From assembly GCA_965242575.1 (NCBI GenBank), contig OZ251461.1, positions 3,162,001-3,226,000 of the forward strand: a stretch of 64,000 nt of DNA, read 5' to 3'. This DNA comes from JANQOH01 sp965242575 (lineage in GTDB: Bacteria > Pseudomonadota > Alphaproteobacteria > UBA7887). Numbering within the stretch: position 1 is the stretch's first letter; every line of letters begins with the position of its first letter. The notes under the pieces were generated by a model. The model made no database searches, was not told where the DNA came from, and was given only the letters and a program-made list of their open reading frames with translations. Position numbers and translations under genes: made by a program. Positions 1 through 8,475 of the stretch are shown in pieces.

Positions 1-2
1 CG

Positions 3-902
3 CCGCCGGGCGCCGCCGGGCCGGCGCGCGGCATGGTCGCGGTCCTCGGCGCGCATCCCCGCTTCGGGCGCCAGCTCCAGGACCAGGCGATCCCCGGCGC
101 CCGCCCCGAAGGCCGCCTGCGGCTGCGGTACGCGCCGCGCGCCGGCGCCTTCGCCGGCGGGGCGCCGTTCGTCCTGCGCGCGCCGCGATTCCGCATCGAC
201 GGCCCCGGGTGGGACGGCGCGCCGTTCTCGCCGCGCGTCCCGCCGGCGGTGTTCGGCCTCGGCCTGCTCGAAGCCGTCGCCGAGGAGGAGATCGCCGCGC
301 CGCCGGGCGGCGCGCCGGGCCGCGCGTCCCGGGTCGGCGGGCGGGTCGGGCGCTTCGGCTGGCGCGCCGAAAGCGCGTTGTTGCGCAACCGGATCATCGC
401 CGCGGCGCGCGAGGACATCGGCCTGGAGGCGCCCGGCGAGATCGGCGCCGCCGAACTCGACGCGCTGATCGCCTATCTGCGCGGCCTCGGCGTCCCCGCC
501 CGGCGGGGCGTCCGCGCGCCCCGCGTGCGGCGCGGGGAGGACGTCTTCGCCGCCGCCGGCTGCGCCGCCTGCCACCGTCCGCGCCTGCGCGCCGGCCCGG
601 CGCCGCCGGTCGCCGCCTTCGCGAACCGGGAGGTCCGCGCCTGGACCGACCTGCGGCTGCACGACATGGGGCCGGGCCTCGCCGATGGCGGCGGGAGCGA
701 GTGGCGGACGCCGCCGCTCTGGGGCCTGGGCCTGCTGGAGACGGTGAACGGCCACCGCCTGCTGCTCCATGACGGCCGCGCCCGCGGCCCGCTGGAGGCG
801 ATCCTCTGGCACGGCGGCGCGGCGGCGGCGGCGCGCGACGCCGTGCTGGCGATGGATTCGCGCCGCCGCGCCGACCTGCTCGTCTTCCTCGACTCGCTGT
901 AG
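3..902 (+). CDS. di-haem oxidoreductase (DUF1111, thiol oxidoreductase-like), C-terminal part
   Basis: The reading frame is open to the left edge, so the gene starts outside the window and at least 300 residues are seen. A c-type haem site CAACH lies at 561-575, inside a short cytochrome c domain. The tail has the family pattern TPPLWGLG, then a conserved HDGRA block and a closing helix. Proteins of this family are periplasmic di-haem enzymes of the peroxidase/MauG type; only the second haem domain is certain here. They are often found near imelysin iron-uptake genes, but no such gene is visible. The next gene, encoding a YHS-domain protein, starts 68 bp downstream with its own promoter-like sequence. 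The substrate is unknown. Confidence 0.75.
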   Translation, partial: PPGAAGPARGMVAVLGAHPRFGRQLQDQAIPGARPEGRLRLRYAPRAGAFAGGAPFVLRAPRFRIDGPGWDGAPFSPRVPPAVFGLGLLEAVAEEEIAAPPGGAPGRASRVGGRVGRFGWRAESALLRNRIIAAAREDIGLEAPGEIGAAELDALIAYLRGLGVPARRGVRAPRVRRGEDVFAAAGCAACHRPRLRAGPAPPVAAFANREVRAWTDLRLHDMGPGLADGGGSEWRTPPLWGLGLLETVNGHRLLLHDGRARGPLEAILWHGGAAAAARDAVLAMDSRRRADLLVFLDSL

Positions 903-908
903 GCGCGC

Positions 909-937
909 TTGCCGCGCCCGCGCCCCGCGCCTACCTT
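909..937 (+). promoter_or_regulatory. probable sigma70 promoter of the first YHS gene
   Basis: TTGCCG (909-914) and TACCTT (932-937) are separated by 17 bases, with a GGAGAGG ribosome site further down at about 961. Neither the promoter nor the ribosome site is present before the second YHS copy at 6156. Confidence 0.45.
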
Positions 938-970
938 GCGCGGCGCTGAACGTAACGAAAGGAGAGGAAC

Positions 971-1420
971 ATGATCCGTGCGACGACGACCTTGGCGGCG
1001 GCCCTGCTTCTGGCGGCCTTCGCCGGCCCGGCGCGCGCCGACGGCCCGGTCAACACGACGCTCTTCGGCAACGCCATCGAGGGCTACGACCCGGTCGCCT
1101 ACCACGTCACCGGCGCGCCGGTGGAGGGTTCGAGCGATTTCGAGCACGAATGGATGGGCGCGACCTGGCGTTTCGCCAACGCTGGCCACCGCGACCTGTT
1201 CGCCGCCGACCCCGAGAAATACGCGCCGGCCTATGGCGGCTATTGCGCCTACGGCGTCGCCCTGGGCCGCAAGCCGAGCATCGACCCCGAAGCGTGGGAC
1301 ATCGTGGACAGCCGCCTCTACCTCAATTTCAGCAAGGAGATCCAGGCCCGCTGGCGTGAGGACGTCCCCGGCTACGTCGCCAGGGCCGACGAGGTCTGGC
1401 CCGGGATCAGGGACCAGTAG
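971..1420 (+). CDS. YHS domain protein, exported (copy 1)
   Basis: 149 aa. An N-terminal signal peptide (hydrophobic core AALLLAAFAG, cleavage near ARA/DG) precedes a YHS domain: GYDPVAYH, a WRFAN block, then PEKYAPAYGGYCAYG, which is the usual signature of short exported YHS proteins in Proteobacteria. YHS domains are linked to metal handling, but the function of this group is not settled. The start is fixed by a strong GGAGAGG ribosome site. The gene belongs to a 459-bp segment (971-1429) repeated at 6156-6614 with a handful of differences; the two proteins differ at about five residues. This copy, which has a promoter and a ribosome site, looks like the parent. Confidence 0.85.
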   Translation: MIRATTTLAAALLLAAFAGPARADGPVNTTLFGNAIEGYDPVAYHVTGAPVEGSSDFEHEWMGATWRFANAGHRDLFAADPEKYAPAYGGYCAYGVALGRKPSIDPEAWDIVDSRLYLNFSKEIQARWREDVPGYVARADEVWPGIRDQ

Positions 1421-1619
1421 CCGCCGCGCGCGCTCGCCGGGCTCGAGGCGCGCGACGGCTGGGCGCGCCGCGTCCGGACGGGGCGAATGGATGCGGCTTG
1501 CGACGGTCGTTCGCACCGGGCGAGCGGGGGTTGCAAGGTCGATCTCGGCGCGCGCGATCTCGTCGCGAACGCCGCGATCTCGGGCAGGGACGAATCGTCC
1601 GGTTCTTCCGCTTTCGTTC

Positions 1620-1649
1620 TTGACGCGCGCCGCTCCCTCCGGGTAAGGT
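1620..1649 (+). promoter_or_regulatory. candidate promoter before the MmeI-like gene
   Basis: TTGACG at 1620-1625 and TAAGGT at 1644-1649 have an 18-base spacer. Transcription from here would begin just after the upstream in-frame ATG (1648), which favours the GTG at 1726 as the start of the next gene. The rest of the 305-bp gap 1421-1725 shows no gene or repeat beyond the end of the YHS duplication at 1429. Confidence 0.35.
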
Positions 1650-1725
1650 GGGCGGCGTCCGTGAGGATGTCCCGCGCCGAGGCTCGCCATATGCCCCTGT
1701 CCCGCGCCGCCGCCGATCCCGCTCC

Positions 1726-4566
1726 GTGACTCCGGCCGCGTTCATCGCCAAGTGGCGGGCTTCGGAGTTGAAGGAGCGCTCCGGCAGCCAGGAGCACTTC
1801 ATCGACCTGTGCCGCCTGCTCGGCGAACCCACCCCGGCCGAGGCCGACCCGTCGGGCGAGCGCTACTGCTTCGAGCGCGGCGCGCGCAAGGACACCGGCG
1901 GCGAGGGCTGGGCGGACGTGTGGAAGCGCCATTGCTTCGCCTGGGAATACAAGGGCAAGCACGCAGACCTCGACGCCGCGTTCGACCAGCTGCGGCAATA
2001 CGCGCTGGCGCTGGAGAACCCGCCCTTGCTCGTCGTCTGCGACATGGCGCGGTTCCGCATCCGTACCAATTGGACGAACAGCGTCAGCGCGACGCATGAG
2101 TTCGGCCTCGACGACCTCGCCGACGCGGCCGTCCGCGACACGCTCAAACGGGTCATGGCCGACCCGGAGCGCCTGCGTCCGGGGGAAAGCCGGCAGGCGC
2201 TCACCGAGCGCGCGGCGGCGGCGTTCGCGGCGCTGGCGCGGTCGTTGCGCGAACGCGGCCACGCCGCGCCGGCGGTGGCGCATTTCGTGAACCGCCTCGT
2301 GTTCTGCATGTTCGCCGAGGATGTGGGCCTGCTGCCCGGCGCCATGTTCACCCGGATGCTGGAGCGGGCGCGGCGCCGGCCCGAAGATTTCGCGGCGCTG
2401 GCGGGCCGCCTGTTCGGGGCGATGGCGCAGGGCGGCGATGTCGGGTTCGAGACCGTCGCGCGGTTCAACGGCGGCCTGTTCGACGACGATTCGGCCTTGC
2501 CCCTGGCGCGTTCGGAGATCGACGCGGCGCTGGCGGCGGCGGCGCTCGACTGGTCGGAGATCGACCCCTCCATCCTCGGCACGCTGTTCGAGCGCGGGCT
2601 CGACCCGGACAAACGCTCGCAACTGGGCGCGCACTACACCGACCGCGACAAGATCATGCGCATCGTCGACCCCGTGGTCGTCCGCCCGCTGCTGGCGGAG
2701 TGGGAGGCGGCGAAGGCGGAGGTCGCGGCGGCGCAGGCGCGCGCCGAACGCGCGCGGTCGGCGGCGGCGCGGGCGCGGCGCCGGGCGGAGGCGCGGCGGC
2801 GGCTGGACGGCTTCCTCGAACGCCTGCGCGGCTTCACGGTTCTCGACCCCGCCTGCGGTTCGGGGAACTTCCTCTATCTGGCGCTGCACGCGCTGAAGGA
2901 CCTGGAGCACCGCGTCCAGCTGGAGGCGGAGGCGCTGGGGCTGGAGCGCGGCTTCCCCGCGGTCGGCCCGGCGAACGTGAAGGGGATCGAGCTCAACGCC
3001 TACGCGGCGGAACTGGCGCAGGTGTCGGTGTGGATCGGCGAGATCCAATGGATGCGGCGCAACGGGTTCCGGGAGTCGCGGGATCCGATACTGAAGCCGT
3101 TGGAGACGATCCAATGCCGCGACGCGATCCTGTCGCCGGAGGGCGGGGCGCCGGAGTGGCCGGCGGCGGACGTCGTCATCGGCAACCCGCCGTTCCTGGG
3201 CTATTCGCCGCAGCGCGACGCCCTCGGCGACGCCTACGTCGACGCGGTCCGCGCGCTCTACAAGGGCGCCGTCCCGGCGTTCGCCGATCTCGTCTGCTAC
3301 TGGTTTCACCGGGCCGGGGACCTGGTGGCGCGGGGCGCTCTGGCGCGCGCCGGTCTGGTGGCGACGAACTCGATCCGGGGCGGGCGCAACCGCGCGGTTC
3401 TGGACCGGATTTCCGCGGATGGCGCGATTTTCAATGCGTGGTCGGACGAACCCTGGGTGGTGGACGGCGCCGCCGTCCGGGTGTCGCTGGTCTGCTTCGG
3501 CCCGAAGGACGCCGGCTTGCCCGTGCGCCTGGACGGCGCGGCGGCGGCGCGGATCAATTCCGACCTGACGGCGGGGGCGACCGATCTCACGACCGCGGCG
3601 AAACTTGCCCGCAACCGCCAGATCGCATTTGTCGGCAGCTTCAAGAAGGGCGCGTTCGACGTTCCGGGCGATCTGGCGCGTGCGTGGCTGCGCCTGCCCG
3701 CGAACCCGAACGGACGGCCCAATAGCAACGTCCTCAAGCCGTTGGCGAACGGCATGGACGTGACCCGCCGCCCGCAAGACAAATGGATTATCGACTTCGG
3801 ACACGAGATGAGCGAAGCCGACGCCGCGCTTTACGAGGCGCCGTTCGCCCATGTTGCGGAGCATGTGAAGCCGGCGCGGGACGGCAACCGCCGCGACGAT
3901 CTGCGGCGGAACTGGTGGCGGCACGACCGCTCCGGGCAAACGATGTTCCGGCGGATAGGCGCGTTACCCCGCTACATCGCGACGCCGCGCGTCGCCAAAC
4001 ACCGCTTGTTCGTCTGGCTCGACACCGCCATCTGCCCCGACAGCGCGCTGATCGCCATCGCCCGCGACGACGATACGACCCTCGGCATCCTGCATAGCCG
4101 CTTCCACGAGATGTGGTCGCTCCGCCTCGGCACAAGTCTGGAGGACCGCCCGCGCTACACGCCTACGACCACCTTCGAGACCTTCCCCTTCCCCAATGGC
4201 CTCTCCCCCGACGTCCCCGCCGCCGACTACGCCGAAGACCCCCGCGCCATCGCCATCGCCGAGGCGGCGCGCCGCCTGGTCGAGTTGCGCGACCACTGGC
4301 TCGACCCGCCCGAATGGGTCCAGTGGATCGACGAGCCCGTCCCCGGCTACCAGCCCCGCCCCGTCCCCCGCGACGCGGCCGGCGCACGAGAGCTCGGCAA
4401 GCGCACTCTCACCGCCCTATACAACGCCCGCCCCCAATGGCTCGCCGACGCCCACGCCGCCCTTGACTCCGCCGTAGCGACGGCCTACGGGTGGGATGGG
4501 ATCATCGCCGACGAGGACGCGCTTCGCAAACTCCTCGCCCTCAATTCGGCGGATGCGAACGGATGA
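1726..4566 (+). CDS. MmeI-like type IIG/IIL restriction-modification enzyme
   Basis: About 946 aa from the GTG at 1726 (TPAAFIAKWRASELKERSG, the usual N-terminus of the family). The nuclease pattern D-x9-ExK is seen as D64, E74 and K76 (WEYKGK), spaced as in MmeI. A helical linker rich in Ala/Arg follows, then the N6-adenine methylase domain with the SAM motif DPACGSGNF at about residue 374 and the catalytic NPPF at about 487, the TNSIRGGRNR stretch, a target-recognition region and a C-terminal helical part. MmeI-type enzymes combine methylation and cleavage in one chain, so no separate nuclease gene is expected. All catalytic motifs appear intact and there is no frameshift. It lies between two YHS copies and just upstream of a low-GC TIR/NDT-like gene, suggesting a defence island. 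An upstream ATG at 1648 is possible but unlikely. Confidence 0.85.
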   Translation: MTPAAFIAKWRASELKERSGSQEHFIDLCRLLGEPTPAEADPSGERYCFERGARKDTGGEGWADVWKRHCFAWEYKGKHADLDAAFDQLRQYALALENPPLLVVCDMARFRIRTNWTNSVSATHEFGLDDLADAAVRDTLKRVMADPERLRPGESRQALTERAAAAFAALARSLRERGHAAPAVAHFVNRLVFCMFAEDVGLLPGAMFTRMLERARRRPEDFAALAGRLFGAMAQGGDVGFETVARFNGGLFDDDSALPLARSEIDAALAAAALDWSEIDPSILGTLFERGLDPDKRSQLGAHYTDRDKIMRIVDPVVVRPLLAEWEAAKAEVAAAQARAERARSAAARARRRAEARRRLDGFLERLRGFTVLDPACGSGNFLYLALHALKDLEHRVQLEAEALGLERGFPAVGPANVKGIELNAYAAELAQVSVWIGEIQWMRRNGFRESRDPILKPLETIQCRDAILSPEGGAPEWPAADVVIGNPPFLGYSPQRDALGDAYVDAVRALYKGAVPAFADLVCYWFHRAGDLVARGALARAGLVATNSIRGGRNRAVLDRISADGAIFNAWSDEPWVVDGAAVRVSLVCFGPKDAGLPVRLDGAAAARINSDLTAGATDLTTAAKLARNRQIAFVGSFKKGAFDVPGDLARAWLRLPANPNGRPNSNVLKPLANGMDVTRRPQDKWIIDFGHEMSEADAALYEAPFAHVAEHVKPARDGNRRDDLRRNWWRHDRSGQTMFRRIGALPRYIATPRVAKHRLFVWLDTAICPDSALIAIARDDDTTLGILHSRFHEMWSLRLGTSLEDRPRYTPTTTFETFPFPNGLSPDVPAADYAEDPRAIAIAEAARRLVELRDHWLDPPEWVQWIDEPVPGYQPRPVPRDAAGARELGKRTLTALYNARPQWLADAHAALDSAVATAYGWDGIIADEDALRKLLALNSADANG

Positions 4567-4597
4567 TCGCGGTCGAAAGCCAAACCGGAGTAAGGTT

Positions 4598-5299
4598 ATG
4601 AAGAACAGCCCGGCGACTCAGGCCACAAACCTCATCAGGCACATCGGAGACGCCGTATATGAAAATGGGGAGCCAATTCGTATTATGTCTCTTGCAAATG
4701 TTCGTAACGCAGCCGGTGCGTCGTCCAATGGATTCGCCGATCAATTGATGGCGGAAATGGTCGAACGCGGCGTTATCAGGATGTCAAACGATATTCGCGC
4801 CCTTGGAAGGGGGGTTAGCTTTCTCGGTGTTAATCTCACTCTGGACGGATGGAAGGAGTATGAAAAAGAAAAGCGAGGACAATACGTAGGCGATCACGGC
4901 TTTATCGCCATGAAATTCGATGACGAGGATCTCGATTCCTTCGTTCGAGGCACGGTGAAACCGACCGTCAAGGAGGGAACCGGATACAATCTTGTCGACA
5001 TGCGGGACGTAGCGAGAGCGGGTGTCATAGATAACATCATGCGTGTCCAAATCAGGGACTCCGCGTTTCTCATCGCCGATCTCACGCACGATAATCCGGG
5101 CGCATACTGGGAAGCGGGTTATGCGGAAGGTCTGGGCAAGCCCGTCATCTATATCTGCGAACGCTCTAAATTCAAAGAAAAAAGCACTCATTTCGATACG
5201 AATCACTGTACCACAATTCCTTGGTCCATAAATGAGACAGAAACTTTCAAGAAAGAACTGATCGCTACCCTTCGCCGTTCGCTCGATTTGCACGATTGA
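4598..5299 (+). CDS. nucleoside 2-deoxyribosyltransferase-like / TIR-like protein
   Basis: 233 aa, with a GGAG ribosome site 8 bases before the ATG and 31 bp after the MmeI-like gene. Residues 1-90 look like a small winged-helix region. From about residue 105 (GFIAMKF) the protein has a Rossmann-like domain with ADLTHDNPGAYWEAGYA, in which E172 sits where deoxyribosyltransferases and TIR-like NAD hydrolases carry the catalytic Glu. The family is PF05014-like; the substrate could be a nucleotide or NAD. Base composition is clearly lower in GC than all neighbours and codon use differs (many ATA, AAA, AAT), a strong sign of recent transfer. The position right after a restriction enzyme suggests a companion effector, but that link is inference. 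Confidence 0.65.
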   Translation: MKNSPATQATNLIRHIGDAVYENGEPIRIMSLANVRNAAGASSNGFADQLMAEMVERGVIRMSNDIRALGRGVSFLGVNLTLDGWKEYEKEKRGQYVGDHGFIAMKFDDEDLDSFVRGTVKPTVKEGTGYNLVDMRDVARAGVIDNIMRVQIRDSAFLIADLTHDNPGAYWEAGYAEGLGKPVIYICERSKFKEKSTHFDTNHCTTIPWSINETETFKKELIATLRRSLDLHD

Positions 5300-5335
5300 C
5301 GGCGTTGATCGACCGTCGTTGAGGAGAGCCGTTTC

Positions 5336-5425
5336 GTGCGTATGCGCAATCCATCGCATCCGGGCGAGTTGGTTCGGGGCGGTATGGAGGTGAAGGGCTG
5401 GACGGCGACGGAGTGCGCCGCGCGG
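5336..5425 (+). pseudogene. HigA-type antitoxin fragment (N-terminus only)
   Basis: From the GTG at 5336 or ATG at 5342 the frame reads MRNPSHPGELVRGG, the standard opening of HigA/VapI-type helix-turn-helix antitoxins. After about 28 residues the similarity stops, the helix-turn-helix core is missing and the sequence runs into a transposase remnant. No HigB toxin is seen. Confidence 0.5.
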
Positions 5426-5486
5426 GCCGCGCCCGTGTCTCGGGCGCCCCCGAGGCCGGGTCGCGTCGTCTTCGGGCGGCGCGCGC

Positions 5487-5660
5487 GCGGCGCGGGAGCT
5501 TGGGGAGAAGGTTACGGCGGCGCGGAAGCAGCTTGCGGCGTTGCGCACGGAGAAGGCGGCGCGGGCGCGGACTTGCAGGAAGGCTGAGAAGGGGAAGAAG
5601 GAGCCGAAGGCTTCGACGACGGATGCGCAGGCGCGGCGTATGCGGTTCGCCGATGCGTAA
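5487..5660 (+). pseudogene. IS1182-type transposase remnant
   Basis: Frame 5487-5660 reads AARELGEKVTAARKQLAALR, then KKEPKASTTDAQARRMRFAD before a TAA. The K-E-P-x-A-S-T-T-D-x-x-A-R pattern is typical of the middle of IS1182/IS5-group DDE transposases, just before the catalytic core. Both ends of the gene are missing, and no start codon or terminal repeats are visible. It is joined directly to the HigA fragment. Confidence 0.55.
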
Positions 5661-5763
5661 CCCGGTCGACTCCGATTGTTGTCGACACGCGGTCCGTCCT
5701 CTCGCCTTGGAATCCGGTTCGAAAACCGCCGGAGCGCGCGGCGGCTGCGCTACCGCCGACGAG

Positions 5764-5834
5764 ACGCCCGGGCCGGGATCGAACCGGCGTAACGGGGATG
5801 CGGCCCCCGTGCACAACCGCTCCGCCGCTGGGCG
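5764..5834 (-). tRNA. degenerate tRNA-Cys-like cloverleaf (probable tRNA pseudogene)
   Basis: The minus strand folds as acceptor CGCCCAG/CCGGGCG (6 of 7 pairs), a D-arm GCG-GAGCGGUUG-UGC that closely follows alphaproteobacterial tRNA-Cys, an anticodon stem CGGGG/CCCCG, and a perfect T-arm GCCGG-UUCGAUC-CCGGC. The anticodon loop is GCCGCAU, which lacks U33 and no longer presents GCA in the normal place. No CCA is encoded. It is probably a decayed tRNA or the tRNA-derived end of an old integrated element. Confidence 0.5.
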
Positions 5835-6155
5835 TTACGCCGCCCGCGCCGCCTCTCCGCGCCGTGGCGAGGGGCGGGGGCCGGGCGGCGCCAACTCGAA
5901 CCCGTCGTAGCCGCGCGCCGCGACCTCGGCGCATTTCGCCGCATATTCGGGGAAGCCGCCGATATAGGGCATGAAGACGCGCGGCTTGTCGGGGACGTTG
6001 GCGCCCACGTACCACGAACTGCACGACGAGCGCAGCGACCCCTCCGCAACCTCGTTTACATGCGCGCACCATGCGTCCTCGGCGTCGCGCCGGGGGGCTA
6101 TGCGGACGAGGCCCCGGTCGCGCATGGCGTCGAGGCAGTCGGCGATCCGGCCCGC
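5835..6155 (-). pseudogene. Baeyer-Villiger/flavin monooxygenase, C-terminal fragment
   Basis: On the minus strand the frame reads RIADCLDAMRDRGL, then AEGSLRSSCSSWYVGANVP and RVFMPYIGGFPEYAAKC, ending near GYDGFELA. This is the conserved C-terminus of cyclohexanone/phenylacetone-type monooxygenases. The two nucleotide-binding domains (about 400 residues) are absent: the similarity stops at 6155, exactly where the second YHS copy begins on the opposite strand. No other piece of this gene was found in the window. Confidence 0.7.
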
Positions 6156-6602
6156 ATGATCCGTGCGACGACGACCCTGGCGGCGGCCCTGCTTCTGGCG
6201 GCCTTCGCCGGCCCGGCGCGCGCCGACGGCCCGGTCAACACGACGCTCTTCGGCAACGCCATCGAGGGCTACGACCCGGTCGCCTACCACGTCACCGGCG
6301 CGCCGGCGGAGGGTTCGAGCGATTTCGAGCACGAATGGATGGGCGCGACCTGGCGTTTCGCCAACGCCGGCCACCGCGACCTGTTCGCCGCCGACCCCGA
6401 GAAATACGCGCCGGCCTATGGCGGCTATTGCGCCTACGGCGTCGCCCTGGGCCGCAAGCCGAGCATCGACCCCGAAGCGTGGGACATCGTGGACGGCCGC
6501 CTCTACCTCAATTTCAACAAGGAGATCCAGGCCCGCTGGCATGAGGACGTCCCCGGCTACGTCGCCAGGGCCGACGAGGTCTGGCCCGGGATCAGGGACT
6601 AA
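6156..6602 (+). CDS. YHS domain protein (copy 2), probably not expressed on its own
   Basis: 148 aa, almost identical to the protein at 971-1420, with the same signal peptide and YHS motif GYDPVAYH and a one-residue-shorter end (TAA instead of a Gln codon). The duplicated segment begins at the ATG, so the promoter and GGAGAGG site of copy 1 are missing. The sequence in front is the antisense of a monooxygenase gene fragment. An in-frame upstream ATG at 6060 would add 32 residues of antisense monooxygenase sequence and is unlikely. The protein-coding part is intact, which points to a recent duplication. Confidence 0.6.
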   Translation: MIRATTTLAAALLLAAFAGPARADGPVNTTLFGNAIEGYDPVAYHVTGAPAEGSSDFEHEWMGATWRFANAGHRDLFAADPEKYAPAYGGYCAYGVALGRKPSIDPEAWDIVDGRLYLNFNKEIQARWHEDVPGYVARADEVWPGIRD

Positions 6603-6614
6603 TAGCCGCCGCGC
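6156..6614. repeat. direct repeat: second copy of the YHS segment (partner 971-1429)
   Basis: The two 459-bp copies are colinear without gaps and nearly identical, starting at the ATG and ending nine bases after the shared TAG. They lie in the same orientation about 5.2 kb apart, so recombination between them could remove the restriction/TIR-like cassette. Confidence 0.85.
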
Positions 6615-6827
6615 CGCCCGTCGGGAGCGCGCGCGGCGCCGAATTCGGTTCATCCCTGTTATCGACGCCGTCCGGACCTTCGCGAGGCGGGCGCCACGGT
6701 CGTCCGCCGCGGCGGGATCGTCCGCCCGTTCGCCTCCCGGCGGTCGCGCTATAACCGCCGCGCCGCCCGAACCCTCCTCCAGCCCAAGCGCGCTGCGAGC
6801 CGCGCGCCGGCGGCGCAGCGCCCATAG

Positions 6828-8475
6828 CCCGGATTTCTCATAGTTTTGAGCGCATCGGGGTCCTGCCTGTGATATAGTGTTCTTGGACAAGGACTTATAT
6901 CAGGGCAGGGGGTTCCCCGATGCGAACGGAGTGTAGCGCGGCGCTTGGCGCCTTTCAAGCGGTTTCGGGGCGGGCGGTTGTGGCGGATTTCGACGGCGGG
7001 TCGATGACTTCGGACGCCGGCGCTCTGCTGCTCGGACAGGCGGACGCGGTTATTGGGCTTGTGGACCGCCTTGCGGCTTGTTTCGAGGATCATCGCGATG
7101 GTCGGTTCGTAGAGCACTCGGTTCGGACGCTTGTGGGTCAGCGTGTGTTCGGGATTGCGCTGGGCTATGAGGACTTGCTCGACCACGATGTGTTGCGCGG
7201 CGATCCGGTTATGGCGGTATTGGCGGGGAAGTTGCGCGCGAAGCGCCGGAACTGCGCCCCGGTTGCGGGGAAGTCGACGCCGAGCCGGTTGGAGTTGGGC
7301 GGTTCGTCTCCGTCCGGAGACAGCAAGATCGTCCATGACGGGTCGGCGATTGCGGATGTGTTGATGACGCTGTTCCTGGACGCGCATGAGGCGGCTCCGG
7401 ATCGGGTGGTTCTGGATTTCGACGCGACGGACGATCCGGTTCACGGGTCGCAGGAGGGGCGGTTTTTCCACGGCTATTACGACTGCTACTGCTACCTGCC
7501 GCTTTATGTTTTGTGCGGTCGTCACCTTCTGGCGGCGCGGCTGCGCCCGGCGAACGTCGACGGGGCGGCCGGGGCGGTAGAGGAGGCTGCGCGGATCGTG
7601 GCCCTGTTGCGGGCGCGGTGGCCGGACACGCGGATCGTGTTGCGGGCCGATTCGGGGTTCGCGCGCGAGGCGCTGATGGCGTGGCGCCAAGCCAACGGAG
7701 TGGATTACCTGTTCGGTCTGGCGCGGAACGACCGTCTGGCGGCGCAGGTCGCGGATGCGCTGGCGGAGGCCGAGGCGGACAGCGAGCGGAGCGGCGCCCC
7801 GGCGCGGCGCTTCGCCGACTTCATGTGGTCCACGCGCGACAGTTGGAGCCGCGAGCGCCGCGTCGTCGGTAAGGCCGAATGGACCCATGGCAAGGCCAAT
7901 CCGCGCTTCGTCGTCACTTCGCTCGCCGCCAGCGCGCATGACGCCCGGAGCCTCTACGAGGACCTGTATTGCCAGCGCGGCGAGATGGAGAACCGCATCG
8001 AGGAATGCCAACTCGACCTGTTCGCCGACCGCACCTCGGCGCATAGCATGCGCGCCAACCAACTCCGCTTGTGGTTCGCCTCGATGGCCTATGTGCTGCT
8101 CTGCGCCCTGCGCCGCCTCGGCCTCGCCCACACCCGCCTCGCCGCCGCCACATGTGGAAGCCTGCGCCTCAAACTGCTCAAGATCGCCGCATGGGTCCGT
8201 GTCAGCGTCCGCCGCATCAAGATCGCAATGGACACCAACCATTCTTTCCAGGACGAGTTCCGCACCGCCCGAAGGAGATTATCCGCCGCCGCAACCTGAA
8301 GCGGCGCACAACTCACCCTTCCCCGCAACAACGGAGACATCGCCGAACCGAACCACCCGTCGCCAGCCGACGGGCGCTTCAACACGCCTCAAAATCAGCG
8401 CCGTCACCGCAACTCGAAAATCACCGCCGACACCGCACACCGCCCCTCAACCCGGAGACGTATGAGAAATCCGGG
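6828..8475 (+). mobile_element. IS1380-family insertion sequence, complete
   Basis: 1648 bp, bounded by perfect 15-bp inverted repeats CCCGGATTTCTCATA (6828-6842 and, inverted, 8461-8475). The flanks are ATAG on the left and TTAG on the right, an imperfect match to the 4-bp target duplication expected for this family. It carries one transposase gene. It sits at the 3' side of a secreted-protein gene read on the minus strand, whose frame runs into the right repeat. Confidence 0.9.
6920..8299 (+). CDS. IS1380-family transposase
   Basis: 459 aa, full length for the family. The N-terminus (VVADFDGGSMTSDAGALLL) and the downstream RTLVGQRVFGIALGYEDLLDH are typical. The DDE catalytic residues are present: D in VLDFDATDDPVHG, D in VLRADSGFARE and E in GEMENRIEE, followed by the SMRANQLRLWF block. 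No frameshift or stop is seen, so the element may be active. The ATG at 6920 is 92 bp inside the left repeat. Insertion probably disrupted the gene to its right. Confidence 0.92.
   Translation: MRTECSAALGAFQAVSGRAVVADFDGGSMTSDAGALLLGQADAVIGLVDRLAACFEDHRDGRFVEHSVRTLVGQRVFGIALGYEDLLDHDVLRGDPVMAVLAGKLRAKRRNCAPVAGKSTPSRLELGGSSPSGDSKIVHDGSAIADVLMTLFLDAHEAAPDRVVLDFDATDDPVHGSQEGRFFHGYYDCYCYLPLYVLCGRHLLAARLRPANVDGAAGAVEEAARIVALLRARWPDTRIVLRADSGFAREALMAWRQANGVDYLFGLARNDRLAAQVADALAEAEADSERSGAPARRFADFMWSTRDSWSRERRVVGKAEWTHGKANPRFVVTSLAASAHDARSLYEDLYCQRGEMENRIEECQLDLFADRTSAHSMRANQLRLWFASMAYVLLCALRRLGLAHTRLAAATCGSLRLKLLKIAAWVRVSVRRIKIAMDTNHSFQDEFRTARRRLSAAAT

Noticed and set aside
1372..3939. Very long minus-strand open frame opposite the MmeI-like gene
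   Set aside because: High GC removes stop codons; the plus-strand frame has all the restriction-modification motifs, the minus frame has none.
5336..5584. A complete small HigA-like gene
   Set aside because: Only the first 28 residues match; the helix-turn-helix is missing and the sequence changes into a transposase remnant in another frame.
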